The position numbers and the translations under genes were made by a program. Below the pieces are notes generated by a model. The model made no database searches, had not been told where the DNA came from, and was given only the letters and a program-made list of their open reading frames with translations. This document shows, in pieces, positions 1 to 10,020 of a DNA stretch of 64,000 nt. Within the stretch, counting starts at the first letter, position 1, and every line of letters starts with the position of its first letter. Origin of the DNA: Pontederia crassipes (lineage: Eukaryota; Streptophyta; Magnoliopsida; Commelinales; Pontederiaceae); the NCBI GenBank assembly GCA_030549335.1, contig CM060194.1, positions 63,330,547-63,394,546 of the forward strand, read 5' to 3'.

Positions 1-1646
1 TCTATCCACCAGGTTCACCTGTATTTGGTGCATCATCAGTACTGCTCCATTCCTTCCAGGTCTTAGCTTCCATAGGCTTAGCTCCTTCATCATCTTATAC
101 ATACCCATCATCATGTGAGCTAGTGAGCCTTTCCACTTGCGACTGAGTGCATCTGCAACTGAGTCCGCCTTACCAGGGTGGTAATTAATGGAGAACTCAT
201 AATCCTTCAGATATTCCATCCATCTTCGTTGTCGCATATTAAGGTCTCGCTGAGAGAAGACGTACTTGGGGCTCTTATGATCGGTGAACACCTCAAACTG
301 AACTCCATATAGGTAGTGTCGCCAAATCTTTAACGCGAAGACTACCGCTGCCAATTCCAAGTCATGAATCGGGTAGTTCACATCATGCTTCTTCAGCTGT
401 CTAGATGCATATGCAACCACTTTTCCATGTTGCATGAGCACACATTCCAGTCCTGTGCCGCAAGCATCACTGTACACCACATACCCCTATGTACCTTTCG
501 GAATGGTGAGTATAAGTGCAGTGGTCAGTCTAGCCTTCAGCTCTTGGAAACTATCTTCGCATTTCTGTGTCCATATATACTTCACTCCTTTCTTCGTTAG
601 GTTCGTCAAGGGAGATGCGATCTTTGAAAAATCCTTGATGAACCTGCGGTAATAGCCTGCCAATCCGAGGAAGCTGCGGATTTCAGTGGCGTGCTTTGAC
701 CTTGGCCAGTGGGATACCGCTTCTACTTTGGAAGGATCCACAAAAATACCTTTCTTCGAGATTATGTGTCCAAGGAACATAATTCGGTCAAGCCAGAACT
801 CACACTTGGATAGCTTTTCGTATAACTTGTGCTGCCCTAACTTTTCCAAAACTATCTTCAAGTGTTCCTTGTGTTGTTCTTCATTCTCTGAATAGATCAG
901 GATGTCATCTACGAAGACGATGACAAACTGGTCCAAGTATGGTCTGAACACCCGGTTCATGAGATCCATGAAAGCTGCAGTGGCGTTCGTCAGTCCAAAA
1001 GGCATCACTAGAAATTCATAGTGATCATACCTTAATCGGAAAGCCATCTTCTGTACATCTTCATCGGCTACTCTAAGCTGGTGGTACCCACTTCATAAGT
1101 CAATCTTGGAAAATATCGCGGCATTGGAAAGTTGGTCGAATAGGTCATCGATCCATGATAGAGGGTACTTATTCTTGATTGGGGCCTTATTTAGCATCCG
1201 GTAGTCGATGCACAGTCTTAGAGAGCCGTTCTTCTTCTTAACAAAAAGCACTGGAGCACCCAAGGAGATACACTCGGCCTGATAAACCCCTTGTCTAAAA
1301 GTTCCTGAATTTGCTTCTTCAGTTCATGCATCTCGGTCGGTGCCATTCTGTAGGGGGCCTTCGAGATCGGGGCAGTGCCTAGAAGGAGATCGATCCGAAA
1401 ATCAATCTTTCGTGGAGGTGGTAATCCGGAAATATCGTCAAGAAAGACATCCGGAAATTCTCGAATTACGTCCAGTTGTTGTAGTTGGGTCCATGGGTTG
1501 TCCGTCGTCATCACATTTGCAAGAAAACATCTGCAACCCTTTTGTATCATCCTCTGTGCTTTCAAGGCAGATATGATCACCTTCTCGTCCTTTCCTATGG
1601 TATCTCTAACCGTGGCCTTGCATTCACCTTGAGTACCAGTGATCAC
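1..1646 (-). pseudogene. Retrotransposon reverse transcriptase and RNase H, frameshifted
   Basis: The frame 1218-1646 carries the protease-RT linker and RT start ([21 protein letters not shown]). One base is missing just after SPW near 1258, where GAP is expected, so the frame shifts. An in-frame TGA at 1093-1095 replaces the usual Arg of DLRSGYHQLR. The frame 487-1047 holds the RT core, with MPFGLTNA and the catalytic FVDD (YVDD in most relatives). RNase H follows leftwards from about 480, with [18 protein letters not shown] and ADALSRK. Integrase is beyond the edge. Confidence 0.85.
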
Positions 1647-1688
1647 CTTCTTCTGTTTGCATAGTACGACTACGTCATGGTAGGATAG

Positions 1689-2123
1689 TCAGTCCATACC
1701 AAGAATGACATCGTAGTTCGTCATAAGGATGACTACCAGATCTGCAGAAAAGTTTTTGCCCTGTATCTCTACGGGTACCTCATGAAGGTACTTAGTGATG
1801 TAGAGCATTCCAATAGGAGTAATTATATCCATAGGGTGACTTATATCATGTAGAGGCAAACTCAAATCAGCAGCAAAGTCTTTAGATATGAAAGAGTGCG
1901 ATGCACCCGAATCAAATAGCACTGTAGTAGGAAGACTGGCTATGGATAGTGTACCTCTAATGACTTCAGCGTCCACCGGTACTGCATCTTCCTCCAAGTG
2001 GAAAACTCGTCCACGCACCATGTTGTTTCTACGCTGAGCTGGTGCGAGTTCATCCTTCTTAGTAGAACAATCACGGATGAAATGTTCTTGTTGATCACAA
2101 TGCAGGCACACCCCAGCCTTCAT
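1689..2123 (-). pseudogene. Retrotransposon zinc knuckle and aspartic protease
   Basis: A 144-residue frame starts with a CCHC knuckle (CLHCDQQEHFIRDC, spacing CX2CX4HX4C) for nucleic-acid binding. It continues into a retropepsin-like domain with the active-site motif LFDSGASHSFIS and later DVILGMD. In the family the protease dimer cuts the gag-pol polyprotein. The frame is separated from gag by stops near 2124-2378 and from reverse transcriptase by a stop just below 1689. Confidence 0.8.
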
Positions 2124-2378
2124 CCTACATTTCCCAATGTGGAACCTCCTACAGTGGGGATAGGCACTAGTGCCTTGCGCCTACTGTTGGGGCTGTAAAA
2201 AGGGATCATAACTTAGTTCTTCTTCATCATAAACATTTTTTAACTTCAAGTTCATCATCTTTACCTGATACTGGGGCTGTGGTTGGCGGTTAGCCTCACG
2301 AGACTCATAAGACCTTGCCCGGTTATCCTGACGTTGGTTCCTACGGTCGGATCCTCCTCGATTCTGACGACGGTCATT

Positions 2379-3029
2379 CTATCGTGGTTGGTTCTGAGCA
2401 GGGGGTTGCATGGGAGCCTTTCCTTTTCCATCCTTTAGTTCTTGTTGCTCCCTGGCATAATTCCTTTCCATTGTGGTTGCAAGCTTCATTGTCAGGCTCA
2501 CATTAGCACATTGGCCACCTAAGGTGTTGGTCCTGATGGTTGGGTTCAAGCCTTGGCAAAAGTGGTTTGTCTTCTGTCTATCACTCATCTTGAGAGTGTT
2601 GTACCTCTCCAAACGAATGAATTTGACATGATACTGAGCCACTGTCATTTGGTCCTGACTCAGTTGTAGAAATTACCTCTGCTTCAGTGCACACTAGTAT
2701 GGTGGAAAGTAGCGTGCTTCAAATGCTTCACAGAAACGTTCCCAAGGGACGTTGTTCTGTCTGTCATACTGTGTGTCGATCACAGTTCTCCACCAATCCA
2801 AGGCATCCTCAGTTAGTACGCTGGTGGCGAACAGAACCTTCTTATCTTCATCACAATTCATCTGTTGCAGCTTCTCCTTGATTGTCCTTAGCCATCTCTC
2901 AGCCTTGTCAAACTCGCCCAAACCGTCGTACTCCGGAGGGCGTAACTTCATGAATGCTTGAATGGTGTCCTTAGAGGACACTGGTGGCGTAGGCTGCACA
3001 GAAGGAAGCTGCACCGATGGCGTCATCAC
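2379..3029 (-). pseudogene. Retrotransposon gag (capsid) region, disrupted
   Basis: Two adjoining minus-strand frames (2694-3029 and 2379-2648) encode a typical gypsy gag: FMKLRPPEYDG, WLRTIKEKLQQM and DALDWWRTV, then RLERY, FCQGLNP and a basic, proline-rich end. A stop and frame change near 2650-2693 separates the halves. Gag would form the particle that packages element RNA. The zinc knuckle follows downstream in a third frame (1689-2123). Because of the breaks no full-length gag can be made. Confidence 0.8.
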
Positions 3030-3405
3030 GAGTACGGCCTAAACCGATAGCGTCAGTACTGGCAGAATCGTTGGTGCCCGTGATGGTGGGGGCTGCACCA
3101 GTGGGGACTACACAGTCGGCTCTACAGCTCGAGCCTGACTCATCTGAACATCATTCTGATCCGTCCCCTCTTGTAATGGGTTTCCCATCCTGCCGCTGTT
3201 TCGAGGTCGCCTCCGACCCCACGCTCTAGTAATCGGTGCACGGCGTGGAGGCATCTACATCATCATGCATCATCATCTTAGAAACATCATACATCTTAGG
3301 AGATAAGATAAACTTACTTGACTTCAGGTGACGTGGTGACTGCTCGTGGCGCTTGCACATGGACTTGACATCATACTTTAGGACATGAGAATGGCCTAAC
3401 TTTAG

Positions 3406-3416
3406 GCTCTGATACC
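3406..3416 (-). other. Primer-binding site, initiator tRNA-Met type
   Basis: The minus strand reads GGTATCAGAGC four bases inside the LTR. This matches the complement of the 3' end of plant initiator tRNA-Met (usual site TGGTATCAGAGC), the common primer of gypsy elements. It fixes the LTR/internal boundary and the minus orientation. Confidence 0.8.
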
Positions 3417-3420
3417 TAAC

Positions 3421-5292
3421 TGTAACGCCCCCAAATCGCACCCCGCCACGTGGCAGAATACACTTCGAGGATGCTACGGGTCATCCTTACGTGTACATCA
3501 TGTTGATCAAAATAAAGATTTTGACTGGTCAACTCATCAATGATAAATGCGGAATAACTAATCATCATTAGAAATAAAATAGAGTAACATCTTGAAATAC
3601 GGAAGACTAATAACTGACTTCATAGGAGTCCAAAGGAAAGCTAATACATCATATGCTAAAAAGAAAGGAAAAAGCTATCCATCATCTAAAGGACTCGATA
3701 ATCATGTGCAGCCACCTACGAACTCGATCTGTCACTGTTGGCCATCATCATCATTGAGACCTTGGCCTACATTTAAGAACATGCAGGTGAGAAACCTCCC
3801 TATGAGTTTTACAACTCAGTATGGAAGTAAGATAAACATCATAGTAGGGTCATGATACTAGGCATGAATCATAAAAGGTAACATCATAGGACAACATCAT
3901 CATCAGATAAGGAAGTGAATCATGATCATAATATGGAAAGATAAGAGCATGCATAGGAACATATGAATAAAAGATCATAAATAATCATCATGAGAAAGGC
4001 ATCAAGCCGGTCATCATAAAAAAGGTTCTTTATTCATATGTGTTCATCTTCTTCTTCATCTTAATTTCATCTTTGACTTATTTTGAATATATTTCAACCC
4101 ACGGGGAGGCCTGCCTCAACCCGTTCATCATCGTCATAAATGACAGAGCCAGTCCATAACTGACAGAAGTCAGCCCATAACTGTCCGAGGACAGTCCATA
4201 ACTGATCGTCACCAGTCCATCATAAAAAGAGCTATCCATTTAACGTTTTACGTCTTTTATCTTGCATCTTTTAATTTAACAAAACATATTTTGATAAGAA
4301 CTTAAAATCAAGATAAAGGACATGATCATGGAGAGTAAATCAGGGTAAATCGACATCATCATCATCATACATAGATCTGAATTAACCACGTGGAATAAGG
4401 ATTAAGAAATTATAATCATATGCATAATTGGGTCAGAACTCGGGCCGAGTAGGGAGAAACCTGGGCTGAGTCGATCGGTCATTGTCTTCGCTGAATCAGG
4501 GGAAAGCTCGGGCCAGTTTCGGGTTACACCCGGGCCGGGTCGGATCATCTTCGAGTCGGAGAGGCCGTCTCGCCCGACTACTGTCCGTACATAGAACTCA
4601 GTCCGGGTCGTCTTCAACTCGGGCCGGGTTCATCCGGTTGCAGAGCTCCGAGAGCATCGACAATGACGGATTCGGGCCGAGTTCCTCCGAACTCGGTCCG
4701 GCAAAGGACCTGCCCGGGCCGGGTTTGGCTGAACCCGGGCCGGGTTCTTCTTTCACAGAAACTGCGCGTCGCGCAGTTCGCGTTCCGTTTGTCTTCTCCG
4801 GCGATGGCCGGCATAAATTAACATCATACTTCATCATATAATAATCAGGAATGACCTAGAACATGCTTCAAGTCTAAAATCAAGATTCTATTACGAATCT
4901 ATCCTAGTTTCATACCTTGAAGTTTCTGTCCGAGAAACTTTACTGCTGTCCTCTTCTTCCTCTTCCTCTGCCCGCTCCTCTCTGTTCGTGTGCATGTCCG
5001 GCGTCGGCCGGTGTGTCCCCTGTAAGGCGGCGGTCGTCAGGGACAAGAAGAACCGAAAATGACGCACGTAGAGGAGAATTAGGGCTGGCTTCGTGAGAAA
5101 ACGAAAAGGGGGTTTTGATTTGATTTTTAGCCTCATATTTATAGGGAGAGGATCAGAGTTTAAATCAGAATTTAACTTCTCACTGATCAAATTAAATCCA
5201 ACTCAGATGTTATCCTCTCTTTATTCCCCTTTTTATCTTTTTCTTTTATTCTTTTCTTTTCATCTTTTTCTGTTAAAATCTCTGGCATTACA
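3421..5292 (-). repeat. 5' LTR of the Ty3/gypsy element (1872 bp)
   Basis: On the minus strand this begins TGTAATGCCAGA and ends GGGGGCGTTACA, so it has the TG...CA termini and short terminal inverted repeat of an LTR. The adjacent tRNA-Met primer site fixes the inner edge. It contains a TATA box at about 5136-5143 on the minus strand, many CATCAT runs, short repeats of CCATAACTG around 4155-4205, and a GC-rich stretch (4440-4750) with repeated GGGCCGAG/GGGCCGGG words. Short reading frames here on both strands are repeat-driven and not genes. Confidence 0.85.
5136..5143 (-). promoter_or_regulatory. TATA box of the LTR promoter
   Basis: The minus strand reads CTATAAATATGAG, a good plant TATA box about 150 bp inside the LTR start. 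This is a normal place for the U3 promoter, and would start transcription near 5110. No transcript evidence is available. Confidence 0.5.
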
Positions 5293-5297
5293 AATTG

Positions 5298-5656
5298 TCC
5301 ATCCCATTATCAAAGTAAGGAGACTTAAGCTTTAGGGACAATTATATTATGTCCCTAGCAACTTTGTTTTGCTGCATTCCTTACTTACTACTGCCACTTG
5401 AATTGCCACTTAGAGTTCTCCTTAATCAACAACCCCGAAAAAAAGGTGTTAATGAAATGATGCTTTAACATTATTATAATGTTGCCTCTTTTGTATTCAC
5501 TATTGAGGTGGGTGTGTTGATTGAGATAACTTTTATGTCATCTTATAAAATAAATTATATGAATTGTCTTTACTCAATATTTATATTGTCATCTAACTTT
5601 AATTTGTAATCCAACTATCCTCGAAATTTTAATTTTTTGCATGTGTTGTAACATGT
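5298..5656. other. AT-rich intergenic DNA, no gene seen
   Basis: The flank to the right of the LTR. It is AT-rich with no convincing reading frame or splice-like structure, and lies just outside the TIR element that starts near 5657. Confidence 0.5.
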
Positions 5657-5990
5657 GATAGTGAATTTTTTTATTGCGCCGCTAACGCGTCACAATAAAA
5701 AAATGAAAAATATAAACATATAATGAATTATGAAAAAGATGACAATCGCCCTTTTCTAGAGCCGGAGGAAGGATAGCGACTGCCTAGGGGAGAGGGCATC
5801 GGAGAGGAGAGGGGAAGGAGCGGCCGCCCCCTTTCTGTGTGCAATAGGCTCCGACGAGGGACGACAACCATAAGACTTCCACCTATTTTTTTTATCTTTT
5901 ATTAATTTATTACTTTATTATATATGTATATTATTTTATTATTTTTTTATTGTGTTATGCTGGTAGCGTAATTGAAAAACTCATTATCAT
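5657..5990. mobile_element. Small TIR element with GC-rich interior (candidate MITE)
   Basis: The left end (about 5657-5713) and the reverse complement of the right end (about 5930-5990) align over roughly 55 bp. Both contain TGATA(A/G)TGA, a T-run, an ACGCTA/CCGCTA-like core and ACAATAAAAAAAT. Between them is a GC- and purine-rich block (5745-5870) unlike the AT-rich flanks. The arms are diverged and no target duplication was found, so the class is not assigned. Confidence 0.4.
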
Positions 5991-6029
5991 CGGTTCACGA
6001 GAACAATACGTGTGATACATCAAAACTTT

Positions 6030-6235
6030 GAGCGCCCCCTCCCAATTTTTAAATTTTTTATTAGTTATATATATATATATATATTTTAGAGTAAAAAGTT
6101 ATTTTTTGCTCCTCCCAAATAAAAATTAGACACCATTCTAAATTAGAACTTTGTCTGCCCTAGAGGCAACTATGCTTGTAACCCTTGGCAGAGGTCACCA
6201 TTTCAAATCTGGTCCCCTTTTTTTTTAACCAGTGG
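6030..6235. repeat. Degenerate repeat resembling the one near 52 kb
   Basis: It begins GCGCCCCCTCCCAATTTT, runs through a TATATA stretch, repeats a GCTCCTCCCAAAT word, and ends with CATTTCAAATCTGGTCCCC followed by a T-run. The end resembles GTTCAATTCTTGTCCCC at about 52175, so both may be copies of one repeat with a tRNA-B-box-like end. No target duplication was identified. Confidence 0.3.
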
Positions 6236-6370
6236 CCTTTAAATATACTGATTATTATAAATTGAAGTTAAATAACTAATTATTTATAGAGAATGAATTG
6301 TATAATTTATATGAGATATACAATTGAAGCCAATATATGCTTACTTATGAATAAGGATCAAGCTTCTCTT

Positions 6371-6581
6371 CTTTTTTTTTAGGATGCCGGTCCGGGTCTA
6401 CGGGAGATCTCCGGCGTCCGAAGCTATTAGCACTCGACTAATTTAGAGTCGGAAAGATAGAGCAGTAAAGACTTATTCCCTAATCAAAGTGATTACTTTG
6501 AGATTCGAACCTGAGGCTATTAGCACTCAGCGAGCGCTCGAAACTCAATCTTGGTACCAATTGAGTCAACCACCTTTGATT
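6371..6581 (-). mobile_element. tRNA-derived SINE with poly(A) tail and target duplication
   Basis: On the minus strand the element starts at 6581 with a tRNA-like head: an A-box-like TTGACTCAATTGG, then a B-box GGTTCGAATC about 50 bp on. It continues with an unrelated body and ends in a poly(A) tail (T-run at 6372-6380 on the plus strand). It is flanked by an 18-bp near-perfect direct repeat, AAGGATCAAGCTTCTCTT (6353-6370) and AAGAATCAAGATTCTCTT (6582-6599), differing at two bases. A Pol III promoter, A-tail and target duplication define a SINE of about 211 bp. The family is not named. Confidence 0.75.
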
Positions 6582-6599
6582 AAGAATCAAGATTCTCTT

Positions 6600-7957
6600 T
6601 ATTCACGAATGGTGTACAGCAAAATAGTGCCTAGTTGAAATGGAAGCGGAAGCGGGGGAAGGAGATGCTGTCAGCATGCACTACGATCCAATGATAGCCA
6701 ATTTTGTTGGTCTGTGGAGCAAATCATGCATGATACAGGCGCTGGTCAAGTATAAGGACTGTGTCATTGACCATTCAGACGCACAAAGTAGATATATTCC
6801 TTCTCTTTGACTTGGGAGGGAATTCAGAAGAGGACATGAAATTAAGAAATATGCCTAGCTAGGTCATTCCTTGTCAGTGCTTGTCTTTGAAAAGCATCAT
6901 CTGCATATCAACTTGAAGGTGGCAGGAGGTTCTATCAGCCGACATGATTTCCGCCAAGAAACTTTCAAACCATTGGGCCACTGAAATTGGCAGGTTTGTT
7001 GAAACGCCATTAATTTCATGTCAGACTGATCCAAATGAATGGTACTTCATACTGTTAGCGACACAAGCCACTGCTGCTTTTCTTTCTGATGTACATTACG
7101 AATTTACATTTTTTGCCCCACAATGAAGATATCGAATCACCTGGTTTGGACTTTGGAGGTCCAAGTTATGCAGGTAGGACCATCTGATTTCAGAATCAAT
7201 CTGAATGGGCAGTTAGTTCAACTCTCTCTCTTGGATTATCTATGCAAACTGTTTGAGGTTTCCAGATGGTTGTATTCTAGCTTCTGGTGTGGTTTCAAGT
7301 ATTATGCTGTGCAACATAACACATATTTTGCATCAAAACACTTGTAATATCATGTTGAATGTCAGATATGCCAGGAATCATGCCTTAGAACTTACATTTA
7401 TATATGCAATCCAGTATATATTTTTATCAAATAATATTGGCGTCTGGCCAGATGCTTGTCATCTATTTGATTTTTTTTTCATTTTCCTGTCAAACCTTTT
7501 GTACTCTATCAAACTATGGATGGCTAACCAGCAATGAAACTACATGTTAAAGGAGATAATTAAGAAAACCTAAATCAAATTGGAGATTGTTAAGACATTA
7601 AAAATGGGCAATAAAATGGATAAATTTTGGATTAAGCAGATAAGAAATCTCCAAATGGTGAATAATCCTTCAGATATAAAAAAGATATTAAAAGTTAAAT
7701 TTACTCTTTTTTCAAAAAAAAAAAAAGTTGGAATGCATGTCATTCGTCCACAGGGTAAACAAGTCAAAGTCCAACTAATTATATTCTATCTTATAGTTCC
7801 ATTGACCTCATTAAGCTGTCGACTTGGTTGCTCTATGAGTTCATAATAATTAGTTAAAAATTTCAAAAAAAATGACAAGCTTATTGTGTCCAACTTCATG
7901 ACCTCTTGTCTTGTACGCATGTCCAACCAAAATTTTCTCTTTTTTCTTCCTTTTATG
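6600..7957. other. Intergenic DNA without a recognisable gene
   Basis: The composition is less AT-rich than the next kilobases, and several 60-95 codon frames exist. None shows a known domain, splice-supported continuation or codon pattern that would make it credible. It could be a decayed gene fragment. Confidence 0.4.
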
Positions 7958-8421
7958 TAGGGATGTTCGCCAGGTCGGATCGACTTAATGAACCCAGAAA
8001 TCCGACCCGACCCGACCCGATCATGACCCGACCAAGGGTCGGGTCGGGTTCGGGTTGGGCTTTTCCAACTCGAGTTGTCCCGACCTGACCGATAAACCCG
8101 GTTTTTTTATTTTTTTTATTTTTAATTATTTTTTAGTTTAATATATAATTTTATATCATTTAAATATTAAAAAAATATAAAATAAATTATTTTAAATGTA
8201 GAAAAGTATATAGATATTTAAAATAATATTTTTGATATTTAAAAATACTTTATTTTGTATTAAAAATAAAATAATAAATATTTTTTATATTAAAAAAATA
8301 AATGAAAAAAAAAGAAAAAGGGTGGCCGGGTAACCCGACCACCCGACCCGAACCGACCCGGACCCGGCCAGGGTTGGCCGGATCGGGTCGGATTCGTTCA
8401 CGGGTCGGGTCAACACCCCTA
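7958..8421. mobile_element. hAT-type MITE (464 bp) with 8-bp target duplication
   Basis: Flanked by identical 8-bp copies CTTTTATG at 7950-7957 and 8422-8429. The ends are inverted: left TAGGGATGTTCGCC, right (reverse complement) TAGGGGTGTTGACCC. An 8-bp duplication with TAGGG-type ends is the hAT hallmark. Both subterminal regions are packed with CCCGACC/GGGTCGG words in opposite orientation, and the middle (8100-8320) is almost pure A/T, so a single strand could fold into a long hairpin. It has no coding capacity. Confidence 0.85.
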
Positions 8422-8429
8422 CTTTTATG

Positions 8430-9121
8430 TCTTTAAATTTAAAAAGGAAAAAAAAAAACTGACCACAGACATTTAGTATGTAACACTTTCATTCTTTTTA
8501 GCCGTCAACGAAACCACCAATAAATAGTAGAAATTGACACTTAAATTAAATTGGGTTTGCTAATTAAGAGGGATACATAACTTCTCCAGCTTGGATTCAA
8601 AACCATCAATTTATGGATGTAAAAATATGATGGTTTAGCACCTCACTAACTTTATATAACCAGGCATGCATTTTTTAATTTGTGAGTCATCAGGTAGGAA
8701 ACAAATTGTAACATGTTAGTAGATAGAAAAAAAAATAAGTAGAAGATAGAAGTTAGTTGAAACATGTGCTAAAAGAGTTTTCTCAATATTTCTTCTTCAA
8801 GAACTAGAAGCACTATGTACTTTACTATAATATAAGTAGTTCTTTTGTTTCCTCAAGGAAAAAAGAAACATAAGTAAAACTTGAGTTGGTATAATTATAT
8901 CTTACATATTTTAATTTTGAGAAAAAAATATATTGTGCACAGTATAATTGAATTTAATTCCTCTATGACAACATAAGGGTGGAAAGAACATCTCAGTGGT
9001 TTATCATTCTTTTATTAGATGTTATTGGACATTCACAGAATAAACCTCAAGAATTATTAATCAAGATAAAACCCACCCTACAAAAAAAACTAAAATAAAA
9101 TAAGAAGAATAGTCAAATGCA
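8430..9121. other. AT-rich intergenic DNA, no gene seen
   Basis: No plausible coding frame. Only A/T runs and short non-conserved frames are present. Confidence 0.5.

Positions 9122-9154
<33 letters not shown>
9122..9154. repeat. (AAT)n microsatellite
   Basis: About eleven uninterrupted AAT units immediately upstream of the pyrimidine-rich region that probably leads into the kinase gene. Confidence 0.9.
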
Positions 9155-9155
<1 letters not shown>

Positions 9156-9184
9156 GAAAATGTCTACCTTTCTTTTACTTTATC

Positions 9185-10020
9185 ATTTTTATTCCATTCC
9201 ATTTGCCTACTTGCTTCTGCTTTGGTATCCTCTCTTCCTTCCTCCTCCTGGACTTCCTCTCAGCTCCATCAAAACCACCACCGACAGGCTTCGGCGTGCC
9301 GGTTGTTGCTAATACCACCTCCCTTCTCCCTCTGCGTGCGGCGACGATTGCGTTCTCGGTGACGCCGCAGGTGATGTCAGGCTAGTCCACCTACACTCCG
9401 TCAATTCTTCTTCTTCCCCTCACGCTTCGACCACCTTGAAAGCCACAAGCTTTTCTTCAGAAGAGGTCAAAAGGTTAGGCGCCAGCGCTCATTTCCCCTT
9501 CCCTTGATCAATGGTCGCTCCTTTTCTGGTCTTTGGTGCCGTTTCCGGTGCATCTCGGTCGAATTGTTGAGGGGTTGCTTGTAGGCTTCCTTATCCCTCG
9601 TGGGCTATTTCTTCCACCTTTTAGGTTTTACGTGAGTGCTTTTTCTCGAATTGGCGTCCGATTAGTGACTTCAACCTTTATCCGGGTGTTATCCGTTGGA
9701 AAAGTGGGATTTTCAGCATTCTTTTTCTTTCTGAAGCTTCCGATACATTCTCCACGGCGGATTATTGTATTTGGTTCGATCTCAAGAGAAATAATAAGAT
9801 TAGGCCTTGAGTCTGATTTGAAGCGCATTGTCTTAAAGTTGGAAGTTGGAGTAGTAATGGAGGAATCTTTGAATGGATTTTCCTTCATTTTGTCAGGTTG
9901 TTCCGCATTGCAAAATGGAGATGTTGAGAGGAGTTGTTAAAAAGGTTGAATTTTGCCTTGCTGTTCTACCAGTTTGGGCCTAGGTGTTTATTGGTATCAG
10001 GTCGGATTGGTTTGGGTGAC
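9185..10020 (+). promoter_or_regulatory. Probable promoter and 5' leader of the kinase gene
   Basis: The sequence changes here from AT-rich to CT- and GC-rich, as plant leaders often do. It contains several upstream ATGs, including a 135-codon frame (9533-9940). Another ATG at 9934 is in frame with the kinase start and would add 29 residues. The transcription start and any leader intron cannot be fixed from sequence alone. Confidence 0.4.

Larger units (their letters stand above)
1..5292 (-). mobile_element. Ty3/gypsy LTR retrotransposon, partial (chromovirus, Tekay/Del-like)
   Basis: A minus-strand LTR retrotransposon cut by the left edge of the window. Read on the minus strand the order is LTR, primer-binding site, gag, zinc knuckle, protease, reverse transcriptase, RNase H, which is gypsy gag-pol order. 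Integrase and the 3' LTR would lie left of position 1. The right end of the LTR is followed by AATTG (5293-5297), the likely 5-bp target copy; its partner is outside the window. The RT entry motif (SKAPYRMAP, then [14 protein letters not shown]) resembles Tekay/Del chromoviruses; no chromodomain is in view, so the clade is inferred. Stops and frameshifts in every domain show it is not autonomous. Confidence 0.9.

Noticed and set aside
487-652. Plus-strand frames opposite the reverse transcriptase (434-652 and similar)
   Set aside because: They are shadows of the minus-strand pol gene and show no domain.
4482-4841. 119-codon plus frame and matching minus frames in the LTR
   Set aside because: Driven by repeated GGGCCGAG/GGGCCGGG words. 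It lies inside an LTR and has no domain.
9628-9888. Minus-strand frame in the kinase leader
   Set aside because: Antisense to the leader and without a domain.
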